Origin: a virus
DNA: 64,000 nucleotides
Reading direction: 5' to 3' (one strand)
IMG/VR virus record: IMGVR_UViG_3300009103_000003
Span: 1 to 64,000 of that record
This document shows positions 47,001 through 54,907 of this stretch, one piece after another. The notes under the pieces are model-generated. The model was not told where the DNA came from. It did no database searches and saw nothing but the letters and a program-made list of their open reading frames with translations. Made by a program: the position numbers and the translations under genes. Each line of letters starts with the position of its first letter. The stretch's first letter is position 1.

Positions 47001-50000
47001 CATAATTGACGTCCAGGAGGCGTGGTATCTCAGGGGCGGGGCAAAGGTTTTTATCCCGGAGACCCGCATTAGCGTTCCCGCTGGTTCTGCGAGCGGCACC
47101 TATTTTCTATATCTCCGATTTGGCAACAGCGCTTCCGTAGCAGCGGAGGCCACTCGTTATGTCATCCTAGATGAAGGAACAGCAACAGCTTCAGACCAAA
47201 GCAACTATCACTGGGACTCGGCGGACACTATTCTGTTAGGCGCAATGGCTTATGACGGGGCCAATGACACCATTGTGCAACTGGTTGAATGCCAGCAAAG
47301 AGTGGCTCGACAAGATAAAAAGGGGCACATATACGTTGGTAATGCGGGCCACGAGCTTTGGTCTGGGGGTGCTCCCGCCCAACACGCCATGGGCATGTAC
47401 CCAGGAACGCAGACGCACTTCAAGTCTCTTGGTGAAGCATTGGCCGCACTGAAGGTGTGGGAGTGGCTTCGCAGCCAGCACACAGATAATGGAAATGAGC
47501 AGGGTCGAGCATTTTGGACTATTGAGGTGGTTTCTTGGACCATCGAGGTAGAGGATGATGCTCGCGGACTCTCGTATCCCTATGAGATACCTTGTGATGG
47601 ACTAACAATCCAAGGAGCCCCCTTAAGAGGCGCACCAGACTTCACCCCCAGACCAGTTATTTATTGGGGGTTTGATCCAGGAGCGCCAATAAAAGAACAG
47701 AACCTCATCACACTAAATCATAGAAGTGGGCTCACCTTTAGGAACCTTAGTTTCACGTGGCGAAAAGCTGTTGGCATGGATAATGTCGCAGTAAATGCTG
47801 TTGCACCAGCAGACCCGCTGTACGCGGATCATCCTGGGGTGAACCTATTTATTAACAGAGTGGTATCCACTAATGTTAATGAGTCTTATGGAAGGATATT
47901 CCCCATTCCGGTTCCTTACGGGCTAGATCCGGTCTCTGGAGGGCTTTACGGCAATGGGGGTGGCACAGACATCCTTATTGAGAACGTTCATCTTAGGGGC
48001 GGTACCGGGTTCTTCTTCCACACAGATATTCCCAATATGGATAACCTCACCATCAGGGACTGTACCGCAACAGAAATCACAAATACTTTTGTGACGCTTA
48101 GTCCCTCCACCCAAGACCCGATGCAGGGCGCTGGTGGCACAATCGATATTGGTTATCACAGAAATGTTATTATCGAGAACTGTAAAGCAAGCTGCTATGA
48201 GACATCCAACCCAACTACGGGCGTTGAGATTCTCTATTGTGATGCCATTCGTTTGGATTGCGTTGTCGATTTCCGAGTATCCAACTGCACAATAACTGGT
48301 TTTGGAAGGGGTGTTCACTGCGATACCAACTATGGTACTGCGGCTCCTTACGGAAACCAGATGGTTGACTCTTGCGGCATCATCGAGAACTGCAACTTAA
48401 ACCAGCAGTGGTATAGCGGTATTGCTTGGTTCACGTCTGGTGTAATAAGCGCTGTGCACAATGAAGGCGGCGTCGTAATTACCGGTAATGTGATTAAAGA
48501 TTGGGCCAGAGAAAGGTCTGGTGGAAACCCATCTGGGTGGGATCTATACGCTACAAGACCTGCCATAGTTACAATTGCCCACGATACACGCATCGAAGGA
48601 AACCATCTTTTCCGGATGCAGGCACCTGGAACAGACTGGGACGCGATTCCTACGTCAAATGTAGACCTTCACTACGGGATCGTGGCTGGCGGGTTCGGCC
48701 TGTACGGGCCGGGAACTCCGAGAGCACACAACGTTCAGGTTTTGAGCAATAAAGCCTCTTGGCTCCCAGGCCATAACTTCATATCTCTATCAAGCACCTT
48801 TGGCGGGGTTGTTTCCGGCAATATCGAGGACTGTGGCGAAAGAACCAACACGGGTAGTGTGTACGACTGGAATAACATCCACTTTCACGAGACTCTCTAC
48901 ACCCCCAATGTTGTTCCCGGAAATCACTCGTTTCACGGCATAGACCTCAGCAATATCACAATCAGTGATAATGTTTTTGCTAGTAGACCCGAGTACGGTG
49001 GTTGGCTCACGGGCTATTGGCCATGCGGGGAGATTCGGAATACGGGTAATATTTGGGGCGGGTATAACCTACATGGTACTAAAAACGATTATGGGTGGAG
49101 TGCTTACTGCGAAGCATTTAACCACCAAATTATAGGGAACCACTTCTCAGGCATTTCGTTGTATCTAATGGAAGCCGAAGGCATTTCGTACAGGACACAG
49201 GTTCATGACAACCAGTTCGGTGCCCTACGAAGCGCTATTTATATTTCAACAGGTACCCACGAACATCAAGGGGGGTCGATTTATTGTTCGGCTAACTACA
49301 CCGCTCCCATGGGAAGCTCTCGGGGTTGGCAGAACAACATCAGCATTTGCAACAACATGACCGGTGGTGGCGGAATCTTTGTCGCGGAAGACGCAATACT
49401 CCCAGGCTATCCATACAACATTGACCAGCCAGCGAGCAGCGCCGCTACTGAGTTATCTGAGAACCGAAAGGTTGCTCCACGACACCAGTATTTAACTATT
49501 CGTGGCAACGACCTCATGGATCTTCGCGACCAAACAATTGATGGTTACGAGCAGTGCTGGGAACAAACCATGAGCAAGTTCACCCATAACGGGGGATACA
49601 TCAGTGTTGGTGGTTTTTTTAGGGAAGTCAGTATCACTGACAACCTCTGTGGTGGGATTAATTTAGGGTCTACGGAATATGTCGTAGACGGTGAGTTTTA
49701 TGGGCCATTCCCAAACTGCGACTACCCTGATCTACAACACCCGATTGGGATGGTAGACATGACTGTTAACCAGCTTCCGGGCTGGGGGCAGATTAGCGGT
49801 AACCACCTGCATGGGAACAGCATCCAATCAAGAGGGCACTCAGTCCATATTACAAATAATATGGCTGTGCATGAGATCATGCACAACACACGCCCTGCGT
49901 ACCCGCTTGAAGGGACACTCAACTATACAGATACCACCATGAGCAACTCCCAAGCTGACCAGTGTCGCATTTCTGGGAATGACTTCATCCTTCCTCTAGC

Positions 50001-51666
50001 GTTTCATGAGGAGGAGCTATTTGGTTTCCCCACAGATTACTGGGGTACAGGTATTTGGGTGTCCTCCGGTGATAATGTAGAAATCTCCAATAATACTAAT
50101 GTGAAAATTATTAGTGGTTGGAACCTAAAAAAGGCAAAGATTCTCCATAACAATATGTCGTGCTCCCGGTCTGGTTCGTGGGGCGCTCAATGGTATGGGG
50201 ACTACGTTGATATGTCTGGCGACGGGGTTGTCGATACATTCACTCCGGGCCGATACGGTATCGTTCTTGGGTATCATGGCATGATCAGGCTTCGAGGCTA
50301 TTGCAGTGACCCTGAGTTAGGTGGGAACAATCTACTCTCTGGCTTAGGTGGCGGCGGGCTACAGCATGGCTTTGCCCATAATCTCGCAGGGGCTGCTTCA
50401 TTAAATAGGTTGCCTGGGGATAGTTTTAACAACCCAGACCCCTCCACTGATGGGGGGATACACGCCATCTCCCCACTCATCACCGGATTTACTCATGATG
50501 AGCGACCAATTGTGCCGCCACCAGACTTCCCACCACAGAACAACGCCAACCCGACCGTAGAGGAGCAGTGGTACCACATACATCAAGGGTGGGTGAACTA
50601 TTGGACTGGTACAATCAAAGTCGGCCTTGACCGTTGGGGTGTGGGGAGAATGGACCGGGCACGCATCCACGACAACGTATTTATGTCGTTAGAATTCGAT
50701 GGTTTCAACGACTGGCCTGATCGACACGAAGCGGCAATGGACTGGTCTGTCACGAGTAATGTTGCTTATCAGAACCAGTGGTGGAGTTCTATATGGAGCC
50801 AGCGGGCTATTAACGATCCTAATGAGTGGTACGTCGGGCGCGGGTGGTTCAATGTATATACCCAAGGCCTAGTACTGAGCGGGAACACCGCTTGGGCAGG
50901 TATGCTGGTTGGTCCGCCTCACCAATACTACGATGATGGCGGGTACTTTACACTGACCCCTGATCTCGATTCTGGCGCGTATGCCTCGATTACGGGTAAT
51001 CGATTTCCTGGTGGCGGTGACATGCACGGATACTACGGGTCCCAGTACTGGAATCCAGATTACTTGCGCACCAAACAACGGGTTAATATCACTAGTGGCG
51101 CTGTTACTATGGCGGCGAATAACTACGCTGACTGGAACGTTATTTACGGGAAAGACACGGAAGATAATACCGGTTGGGGTGATGGGCGTTCCTGCGATGG
51201 CTACTTACCAATTGCAATGATAGGTCAGGGCGGATCTCTAGTTGAAAACGAGCACCCTGGGCATGCTCGTCGTAAAATCCAAGTTGGTCGCGATCCATAT
51301 ATGTACCCTGGCTCCGGTGGGATAGGCACTACGCACCAGTTCCACTTCCGACACCACGCGGGCGTTACGTCCATTGGCGAGCTTGGTGATAAAATCATGC
51401 ATATGGATTACTCGATGCCCAAAAATGGCTTCTGGATTAACGACGCCCTCGGCGGAAACCCTTCTGCCGAACAAGGAGCGCGAGAGAACTGTCTCGCCAT
51501 TGGTATTGCAGGCGTTTACAACCCCCCAGGTGACCCAACAATCAATGGGAACGGCTCTGCTGGGTGGCGAGAAGGTTGGTACAACATCAATAGTCCACAG
51601 GCACTGCCGCTCATAGGGGCGACAAACTTCTGGATTGGTCATGAGAACCCCCAATTGAACGGGTAG
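44098..51666 (+). CDS. Giant tailspike-like protein with parallel beta-helix (2522 residues)
   Basis: The N-terminus (MSYKYFGKLVGTTQAADSQ) and first 300 residues probably form the virion-binding head. From about residue 1150 to 2350 there are many PbH1-type turns, such as LTFRNLSFTW, VIIENCKASC, VSNCTITGFG, VVITGNVIKDW and LSNITISDNVF. This is the signature of a right-handed parallel beta-helix, the fold of polysaccharide-degrading or -binding tailspikes. The C-terminal 150 residues are a different, His/aromatic-rich domain that may trimerise or bind. It is far longer than usual spikes. No catalytic residues could be assigned. It is the last gene before the terminator. Confidence 0.7.
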   Translation: MSYKYFGKLVGTTQAADSQKDTSPANTTTPFNPQAPATKFMAYGEDATSAAFNRAFSALSTNIDHIKGALDAPALRQEVLSPLRTSSDNPTTGIGFQSLSAHDSVSNPDGISSNQEFVDLAATNGDPNGAPPVWVYVGLHKEDLRKYFRLYGAKEDETIYGSRTDISSKIILRPNSAKVSAGAVVDYFPATTYWGDDKQGLPYKIPPISDIQTGLAPYNGSSSSQPIFKWSTDGLLIRSSGASFSDLFLRPGCYVEVVNDGDPTSPNSSNNGLYQIAHVSHSDDVGVGAVGGDKAVLTRGNLTKVTVGDYTTYEPGDLVCWKSYPDHNNAASAPEDRTNYAHVVRIIPREDVTPYADVGDIPGDLYLAKIGASEDFLGGKADVQGFQSGGRRSYGDVGLPDAEEGAHENWVMPKKQPTVDGTYLFRYNGMAWEYEEVSEVVAPSAPVSFLLDKKPGQLIPCNPLGFLLNPTLVFEPGQRPVRGDYYAHCHTLTTVGEQLRSKGASAVRGSFEDPGVAERFNQGDMRAITDLARHMRMGYSQWKPPAQGNSQFADYFTPTRMTLGSDLWYLEMEAVGGGAPDYETTSRTQGFNEGDTCVPLIHPDGVKTATGTIVSLGGNFVLLRMVGDSTQGYTHNFSTVDTGQIILGEAETTSEGWFGGASSSHTIGATTYKVKQVWSGSKAVSQSGNTYTPTIGLNAAFHNDYDANPYARGQHAQGHWIHYLNGSDTFTLPQGGIGNHLRLGKPLTVLANDDLVGGATQSGFRVRGQSDAVSGRSVSLIEFVGRDMNAALGASVELHSHQTAYTGNNTNTHASPGYSRSLTFFDECTLTDPYNFQLGRGAYSGIPLTSPDAAADYREISKPGADGEGYLVHGGTSRAFSGRSMPEETVQVTEHRVSALGSTMGPSIAEAVEAAIPGSHNPDLTGTYQMDQFGVWSNGLLHGGALSWWENDQDVRGGVYGYGANDKDIIDVQEAWYLRGGAKVFIPETRISVPAGSASGTYFLYLRFGNSASVAAEATRYVILDEGTATASDQSNYHWDSADTILLGAMAYDGANDTIVQLVECQQRVARQDKKGHIYVGNAGHELWSGGAPAQHAMGMYPGTQTHFKSLGEALAALKVWEWLRSQHTDNGNEQGRAFWTIEVVSWTIEVEDDARGLSYPYEIPCDGLTIQGAPLRGAPDFTPRPVIYWGFDPGAPIKEQNLITLNHRSGLTFRNLSFTWRKAVGMDNVAVNAVAPADPLYADHPGVNLFINRVVSTNVNESYGRIFPIPVPYGLDPVSGGLYGNGGGTDILIENVHLRGGTGFFFHTDIPNMDNLTIRDCTATEITNTFVTLSPSTQDPMQGAGGTIDIGYHRNVIIENCKASCYETSNPTTGVEILYCDAIRLDCVVDFRVSNCTITGFGRGVHCDTNYGTAAPYGNQMVDSCGIIENCNLNQQWYSGIAWFTSGVISAVHNEGGVVITGNVIKDWARERSGGNPSGWDLYATRPAIVTIAHDTRIEGNHLFRMQAPGTDWDAIPTSNVDLHYGIVAGGFGLYGPGTPRAHNVQVLSNKASWLPGHNFISLSSTFGGVVSGNIEDCGERTNTGSVYDWNNIHFHETLYTPNVVPGNHSFHGIDLSNITISDNVFASRPEYGGWLTGYWPCGEIRNTGNIWGGYNLHGTKNDYGWSAYCEAFNHQIIGNHFSGISLYLMEAEGISYRTQVHDNQFGALRSAIYISTGTHEHQGGSIYCSANYTAPMGSSRGWQNNISICNNMTGGGGIFVAEDAILPGYPYNIDQPASSAATELSENRKVAPRHQYLTIRGNDLMDLRDQTIDGYEQCWEQTMSKFTHNGGYISVGGFFREVSITDNLCGGINLGSTEYVVDGEFYGPFPNCDYPDLQHPIGMVDMTVNQLPGWGQISGNHLHGNSIQSRGHSVHITNNMAVHEIMHNTRPAYPLEGTLNYTDTTMSNSQADQCRISGNDFILPLAFHEEELFGFPTDYWGTGIWVSSGDNVEISNNTNVKIISGWNLKKAKILHNNMSCSRSGSWGAQWYGDYVDMSGDGVVDTFTPGRYGIVLGYHGMIRLRGYCSDPELGGNNLLSGLGGGGLQHGFAHNLAGAASLNRLPGDSFNNPDPSTDGGIHAISPLITGFTHDERPIVPPPDFPPQNNANPTVEEQWYHIHQGWVNYWTGTIKVGLDRWGVGRMDRARIHDNVFMSLEFDGFNDWPDRHEAAMDWSVTSNVAYQNQWWSSIWSQRAINDPNEWYVGRGWFNVYTQGLVLSGNTAWAGMLVGPPHQYYDDGGYFTLTPDLDSGAYASITGNRFPGGGDMHGYYGSQYWNPDYLRTKQRVNITSGAVTMAANNYADWNVIYGKDTEDNTGWGDGRSCDGYLPIAMIGQGGSLVENEHPGHARRKIQVGRDPYMYPGSGGIGTTHQFHFRHHAGVTSIGELGDKIMHMDYSMPKNGFWINDALGGNPSAEQGARENCLAIGIAGVYNPPGDPTINGNGSAGWREGWYNINSPQALPLIGATNFWIGHENPQLNG

Positions 51667-51683
51667 TAACGATTCGTAGGTAA

Positions 51684-51715
51684 GAAAAAGCAAACCCGTT
51701 AAGGTCTGCTTTTTC
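51684..51715. terminator. Bidirectional intrinsic terminator between converging gene blocks
   Basis: A perfect 9-base stem, GAAAAAGCA (51684-51692) with TGCTTTTTC (51707-51715), continues inward through ACC/GGT around a CGTTAA loop. The T-run at its 3' side and the A-run at its 5' side serve as U-tracts in both directions. It lies 17 bases after the tailspike stop and 30 bases from the last - strand stop. Confidence 0.85.
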
Positions 51716-51745
51716 AGTTGGGCCGTCGTTGGAGCCCAGGTTATT

Positions 51746-52036
51746 TTACGACTGTGCAGGAGCCACGGAGGCTTCAGCACTGAGGCTAACCGCAGGTGCG
51801 GTTTCCTCGGCTACCTCGGCCTGCGTTTCCGCAGCAACCATGGCAGCAGCCTTGCGAGCAGCAAGAGCCTGTTTGGCGTTTCCGCCGATTTTGGCAATGC
51901 CGTTGCCAGCGCCCTTGAGGGCAGCGTCCAGGATGGAAACACCAACCTGGATTGCATAAGCGGCGACGACGAGAGTACCCATTGCCTTCAGCTTGTCAGT
52001 AGCGGTGGGCTTAGGGGTTCGTTTGAAAATACTCAT
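51746..52036 (-). CDS. Small Ala-rich membrane protein, 96 residues
   Basis: Start ATG at 52036, eight bases after AAGGAGGA; an upstream in-frame ATG at 52153 lacks such a site. The N-terminus is basic (MSIFKRTPKPTATDKLKAMG). One hydrophobic helix about residues 20-39 (TLVVAAYAIQVGVSILDAAL) could span the membrane. The C-terminal half is Ala/Glu-rich and helical. Not recognised. It is the last gene of the - strand block, downstream of the regulator gene and separated from it by 124 bases, so it may have its own promoter. Confidence 0.7.
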   Translation of the reverse strand: MSIFKRTPKPTATDKLKAMGTLVVAAYAIQVGVSILDAALKGAGNGIAKIGGNAKQALAARKAAAMVAAETQAEVAEETAPAVSLSAEASVAPAQS

Positions 52037-52160
52037 AACAGTTTCCTCCTTAAGGAAAAGTCTCAGTAGTGGCGGGGAATCCGTCACATCAGTTAGTTCG
52101 GAGAGGGAGATAATCCCTTCCTTCACTATTCTTATCCCCAAAAGAAGGGTCATTTTTGCA
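52037..52160 (-). promoter_or_regulatory. Intergenic gap upstream of the small membrane protein
   Basis: This 124-base gap carries a ribosome binding site and a weak 5-base hairpin (AGGGA 52104-52108 with TCCCT 52114-52118). No convincing -35/-10 pair was found. It may hold the end of the regulator transcript and a promoter for the Ala-rich gene. No other feature was seen. Confidence 0.3.
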
Positions 52161-52502
52161 CTATTTTGGTGCTTTTAAATAGAACCCAAATCCGTGGATA
52201 TTACCGATTGGGATTCCCTTACTTCTTAGCCTCGCTATTGCAGATCTCACAGCCGGAACTTTTACACCTAGCCTTTTTGCTAGCTCGGTCGCCCCTATCG
52301 GATGTGGGTGACCAGAGCTATTTACGTGGTGGTGTTCGAGAAGTTCGTGAAGTATTTTAAGTAATAAGCCCTTAATGTACATTCCGGAACCATAAAGATC
52401 TCCGTGTGTATCTGATAAGGGGACACCGACATCGATGCGCACCACCCCAAGATTCTCGGAGAGGTGCTTTATAGTAATTTGTGGATTAGCTTTCTCATAC
52501 AA
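52161..52502 (-). CDS. Winged-helix DNA-binding regulator
   Basis: A protein of 113 residues. The C-terminal half holds a winged helix-turn-helix: IGATELAKRLGVKVPAVRSA, then IARLRSKGIPIGNIHGFGFY, where the GFGFYL turn makes the wing. The N-terminal 60 residues are a small unknown domain, with a His-rich stretch (ELLEHHHVNSSGHPHP) before the helix. The start is TTG at 52502 after GAGGTAGCTAC; no nearby ATG is in frame. It probably controls phage transcription; its target is unknown, though the gaps at 52037-52160 and upstream are candidates. Confidence 0.65.
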   Translation of the reverse strand: MYEKANPQITIKHLSENLGVVRIDVGVPLSDTHGDLYGSGMYIKGLLLKILHELLEHHHVNSSGHPHPIGATELAKRLGVKVPAVRSAIARLRSKGIPIGNIHGFGFYLKAPK

Positions 52503-52511
52503 GTAGCTACC

Positions 52512-52670
52512 TCATTTTGAAAGATTGTTAGCGTCTTCTGCTTCGCCTAAACAGAACCCACAGCAGGCCGCATGACAGTCTGCAAGTGGGTTATCATCTG
52601 GTGTATGGCGGTCTTCCCACTCATCTTCTGTGAATGGTTTGTCGCATACCCAACACAGGGTATCAGTCAT
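52512..52670 (-). CDS. Small zinc-finger-like protein, 52 residues
   Basis: Start ATG at 52670 behind CGGAGATATT; a longer frame to 52706 would run through the terminator hairpin. Residues include a CxxC pair (LCWVCDKPFTEDEW) and a second cluster (DCHAACCGFC), which together could hold one zinc ion. The protein is acidic and cysteine-rich. Its start sits only 14 bases after the U-tract of an intrinsic terminator. It would therefore be read mostly by transcripts that pass the terminator, or by a promoter hidden within. Function unknown. Confidence 0.6.
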   Translation of the reverse strand: MTDTLCWVCDKPFTEDEWEDRHTPDDNPLADCHAACCGFCLGEAEDANNLSK

Positions 52671-52683
52671 AATATCTCCGACA

Positions 52684-52727
52684 TAAAAAAAGAGCCCCCC
52701 ACACATCCGAAGATATGCAGGGGGCTC
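52684..52727 (-). terminator. Intrinsic terminator with UUCG loop
   Basis: On the - strand an 8-base stem, GAGCCCCC with GGGGGCTC, continues through TGCATATC/GATGTGTG (with G-U pairs) to a C(UUCG)G tetraloop. A run of seven T (52690-52684) follows. It is a textbook Rho-independent terminator 26 bases after the AT-hook gene stop. Confidence 0.85.
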
Positions 52728-52753
52728 ATGAAGCCCGAAGGAGGGACGGGCGC

Positions 52754-53656
52754 TTACTCTAGGTCTAGATAAGCGTTTGGTTCTGGCACACCGGCCAGAT
52801 CCGCCTTTTCCTCGCCTTCCTCAAAAACAACAGAGTTCATGAGGAATAGCAGAGCATTTCCTAGCAGATTATTAGCTGCCGTTTGTTCTTCGCGAACAGC
52901 GACAATTTGATCGCTGAGTTGCTCAAAACCGTCTTTGATTCCATTGGCCAAACCGTCAGTGAAGGCCGTCATGTTGGTCACCTTGGTATTGAGTTCTTCA
53001 ACATTGGTGACAAGCAATTGGACCGTCTTTGTTAGTTCAGCAATCATTGCGTCGTTACTAGTTGAGGTAGTTACAGCCGCCTTGTTGGAAGATGTAGACT
53101 TCGAACCCATTTGGGCTTTCTTGATCTTTTTCTTCTCTGGCTTTGCTGGCTCTGCCTTTGCAACAGGTGCAGTATCCTCAGTAACCGATACGGGGTTCTT
53201 GCGAGGACGCCCGCGCTTACGCTTCGGGGCCTCAACAGCCTCAGTCTTCTCTGCCGCCTTCTTAGGTGCGGCCTTTTTGACTGGTTCAGCAACAACCTCT
53301 TCGGGTGTGTCGATAACAACATTTGCGGGTGGCCAGTTAGGCGCACTCTTCACGTTGCCCTGCACAAACGCCTGTAGTTTTTCGATGTAGGACATGACTC
53401 CGTCTCTGAAGGCTTCATTTCCCACAGCGGCCAAGTCCACCTCAATAAACGGACGGGGGTCTCGATCCCGATCTCCGTTCTTCTCATCGTCAGGCACTAC
53501 GGTGGCCCTGTCGTAGACCCAAGACACGAGAGTCTTAAAGTCCATTGTGTAGGCTTTGGCTGGTGCCAATTTCATTCCCACAATGGCCAACTTCCGTACT
53601 TCGGCTCTGTCCAAATTTTCGAACAACTTTTTAGAATATTTCGCTTTAGCGGCCAT
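52754..53656 (-). CDS. AT-hook DNA-binding protein with coiled coil
   Basis: A protein of 300 residues. Residues about 1-100 form a helical domain. A lysine/proline/alanine-rich linker follows, with an AT-hook at about 145-154 (KRKRGRPRKN), the G-R-P motif that binds the minor groove of AT-rich DNA. Residues about 205-275 have regular Leu/Val/Ile spacing (LTKTVQLLVTNVEELNTKV) and look like a trimeric or dimeric coiled coil. GGAGGACCGAA precedes the ATG. A role in DNA organisation or transcription control of the phage genome is likely; the N-terminal fold was not recognised. Confidence 0.75.
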   Translation of the reverse strand: MAAKAKYSKKLFENLDRAEVRKLAIVGMKLAPAKAYTMDFKTLVSWVYDRATVVPDDEKNGDRDRDPRPFIEVDLAAVGNEAFRDGVMSYIEKLQAFVQGNVKSAPNWPPANVVIDTPEEVVAEPVKKAAPKKAAEKTEAVEAPKRKRGRPRKNPVSVTEDTAPVAKAEPAKPEKKKIKKAQMGSKSTSSNKAAVTTSTSNDAMIAELTKTVQLLVTNVEELNTKVTNMTAFTDGLANGIKDGFEQLSDQIVAVREEQTAANNLLGNALLFLMNSVVFEEGEEKADLAGVPEPNAYLDLE

Positions 53657-53945
53657 TTCGGTCCTCCATAAGTTTCTGGTAGCAGAAAACTACTACTCCA
53701 TCTGTGTGGCCATAACAATTGCCATCACACGGCAAAGATAGCATATCTTTATGTTCCTTTATATATAGCATGATTTCATCACGCATGGGGTTAAAAGGGC
53801 TCTCAGGGACTTCATCGGTCTTATACGATAAAAGTGATTGAATTTGCTCGTTATTTGGCCCAATTGCAATACGTTTACCGTGGTCTTCCCAAGCCACCTG
53901 AAGAAGCTCTAATGGGGTTAGTTTATCTATTTGATTCATAAACAT
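53646..53945 (-). CDS. Small hypothetical protein, 99 residues
   Basis: Not recognised. It starts MFMNQIDKLTPLELLQVAW behind AGGAG. The start could be the first or the third codon, both ATG. The last third has a cysteine/histidine patch (SLPCDGNCYGHTDG). It overlaps the RusA-like gene upstream by 23 bases and the AT-hook gene downstream by 11 bases, so it belongs to the recombination operon. Confidence 0.65.
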   Translation of the reverse strand: MFMNQIDKLTPLELLQVAWEDHGKRIAIGPNNEQIQSLLSYKTDEVPESPFNPMRDEIMLYIKEHKDMLSLPCDGNCYGHTDGVVVFCYQKLMEDRNGR

Positions 53946-54351
53946 GAACCTTTACTCCTGTAAATCCTAAAGCGGAACCGTCGTGTTTTTCTAACGTGAG
54001 CTTTAGAAAGCAGGAGTCGTCTACGCCGAGGCAATTTGAGAGGAGGTCTTCTATTACTTTTACTAAGTTTGAGACGTCCTTTCTCTTGTACTTTGTTTTC
54101 GCTTTTTTAGGCCAGCCCTTATTCACTAAAGCAGGTAAATAAAAGTCTAGATGTAACTCATATGGTGAATTTTGGTCTAGTGGCTTTGCATTGAAGTCTA
54201 TTTGTTTAGCTAGTTGCGCTGACGCTTTCGCCTTAAATTTCTTCATTTGGCTAGAAGGTCGTGGCCCACGTGTTGTGTATACATACATCTTATTTACCGA
54301 GGGAGGCAACAAGGAAATAGAAGCAGTGAAGACGGGACTACTTTTTGTCAC
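53923..54351 (-). CDS. RusA-like Holliday junction resolvase
   Basis: A protein of 142 residues. The N-terminal PPSVNKMYVYTTRGPRPS and later KYKRKDVSNLVKVIEDLL followed by LGVDDSCF give the RusA order. These hold Asp92, Asn95, Lys98, Asp102 and Asp111/112. Compared with E. coli RusA, the second Asp of the D-x-D pair is Ser94, a change also common in phage members. RusA dimers cut four-way junctions symmetrically, which helps resolve recombining phage genomes before packaging. The start is GTG at 54351, and the gene overlaps the one before it by 14 bases. Confidence 0.8.
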   Translation of the reverse strand: MTKSSPVFTASISLLPPSVNKMYVYTTRGPRPSSQMKKFKAKASAQLAKQIDFNAKPLDQNSPYELHLDFYLPALVNKGWPKKAKTKYKRKDVSNLVKVIEDLLSNCLGVDDSCFLKLTLEKHDGSALGFTGVKVHVYESNR

Positions 54352-54898
54352 GGTTCACCCGTTTATAGGAGCTACCCAATTGGGTTGCCACTATCTCCTT
54401 CTTAGGAGGATAAAACTCATTCGATGCCTCATCCTGGGTCCTATACCACAACTCTCTACCGATACGATCCATCGCTCGCTTGAACTTATCTCTCCGCTCC
54501 TGCTGCATAGCCAGCTTTGCCTTGAAGTAGGTGTAGTCCCGGAGAGCACCAACAACAGTCGGGTCTATGGACACTGCCGCCTTTCTAAGCTCAGCGTTCT
54601 TGAGAGATGTATCTGCGTGGGTTCGTAACGTCGCCTGCGCTTGGACTTGTTCGTACCTAGCCTTACTCACCATTACGAACCCAATATCGATTGCTATCTG
54701 GTCTGTAATGTAATCGTAAAAAGCTAGGAACTGATCGTACTGACTTTTTAACGCTGGAGCACCAAGCTCACTAATTGATCCTCGTATTTTTGGCTCTTTC
54801 CCTGGCGGATTAGTGTCAGGGTTGAACCCGGTTTTTCTGAGGTCTTCCTCTAGTGTAGTCCTTAGCTCCAGAAAAAGGTCTTTCTTCTTCTGGGTCAT
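54338..54898 (-). CDS. Helical hypothetical protein in recombination operon, 186 residues
   Basis: Not recognised. It is mostly helical and charged (LFLELRTTLEEDLRKTGF; YFKAKLAMQQERRDKFKRAM), with a proline-rich segment near residues 25-40 (FNPDTNPPGKEPKIRGS). AAGGGGAACTT precedes the ATG. It sits between a Cas4-like nuclease and the RusA-like gene, so a partner or loader for those enzymes is possible. No catalytic motif was seen. Confidence 0.7.
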   Translation of the reverse strand: MTQKKKDLFLELRTTLEEDLRKTGFNPDTNPPGKEPKIRGSISELGAPALKSQYDQFLAFYDYITDQIAIDIGFVMVSKARYEQVQAQATLRTHADTSLKNAELRKAAVSIDPTVVGALRDYTYFKAKLAMQQERRDKFKRAMDRIGRELWYRTQDEASNEFYPPKKEIVATQLGSSYKRVNRDKK

Positions 54899-54907
54899 AA
54901 GTTCCCC

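Noticed and set aside
39015-51666. Diversity-generating retroelement acting on fibre or spike genes
   Set aside because: No reverse transcriptase gene and no template repeat near the C-terminal ends were found.
51238-51780. Long open frame on the - strand across the tailspike end and terminator
   Set aside because: It runs through the strong bidirectional terminator, lacks a ribosome binding site and is antisense to the tailspike; its composition is a shadow.
52935-53390. Open frame of 151 codons on the + strand opposite the AT-hook gene
   Set aside because: It has no ribosome binding site, opposes a well-supported gene, and is produced by the Lys/Ala-rich linker read backwards.
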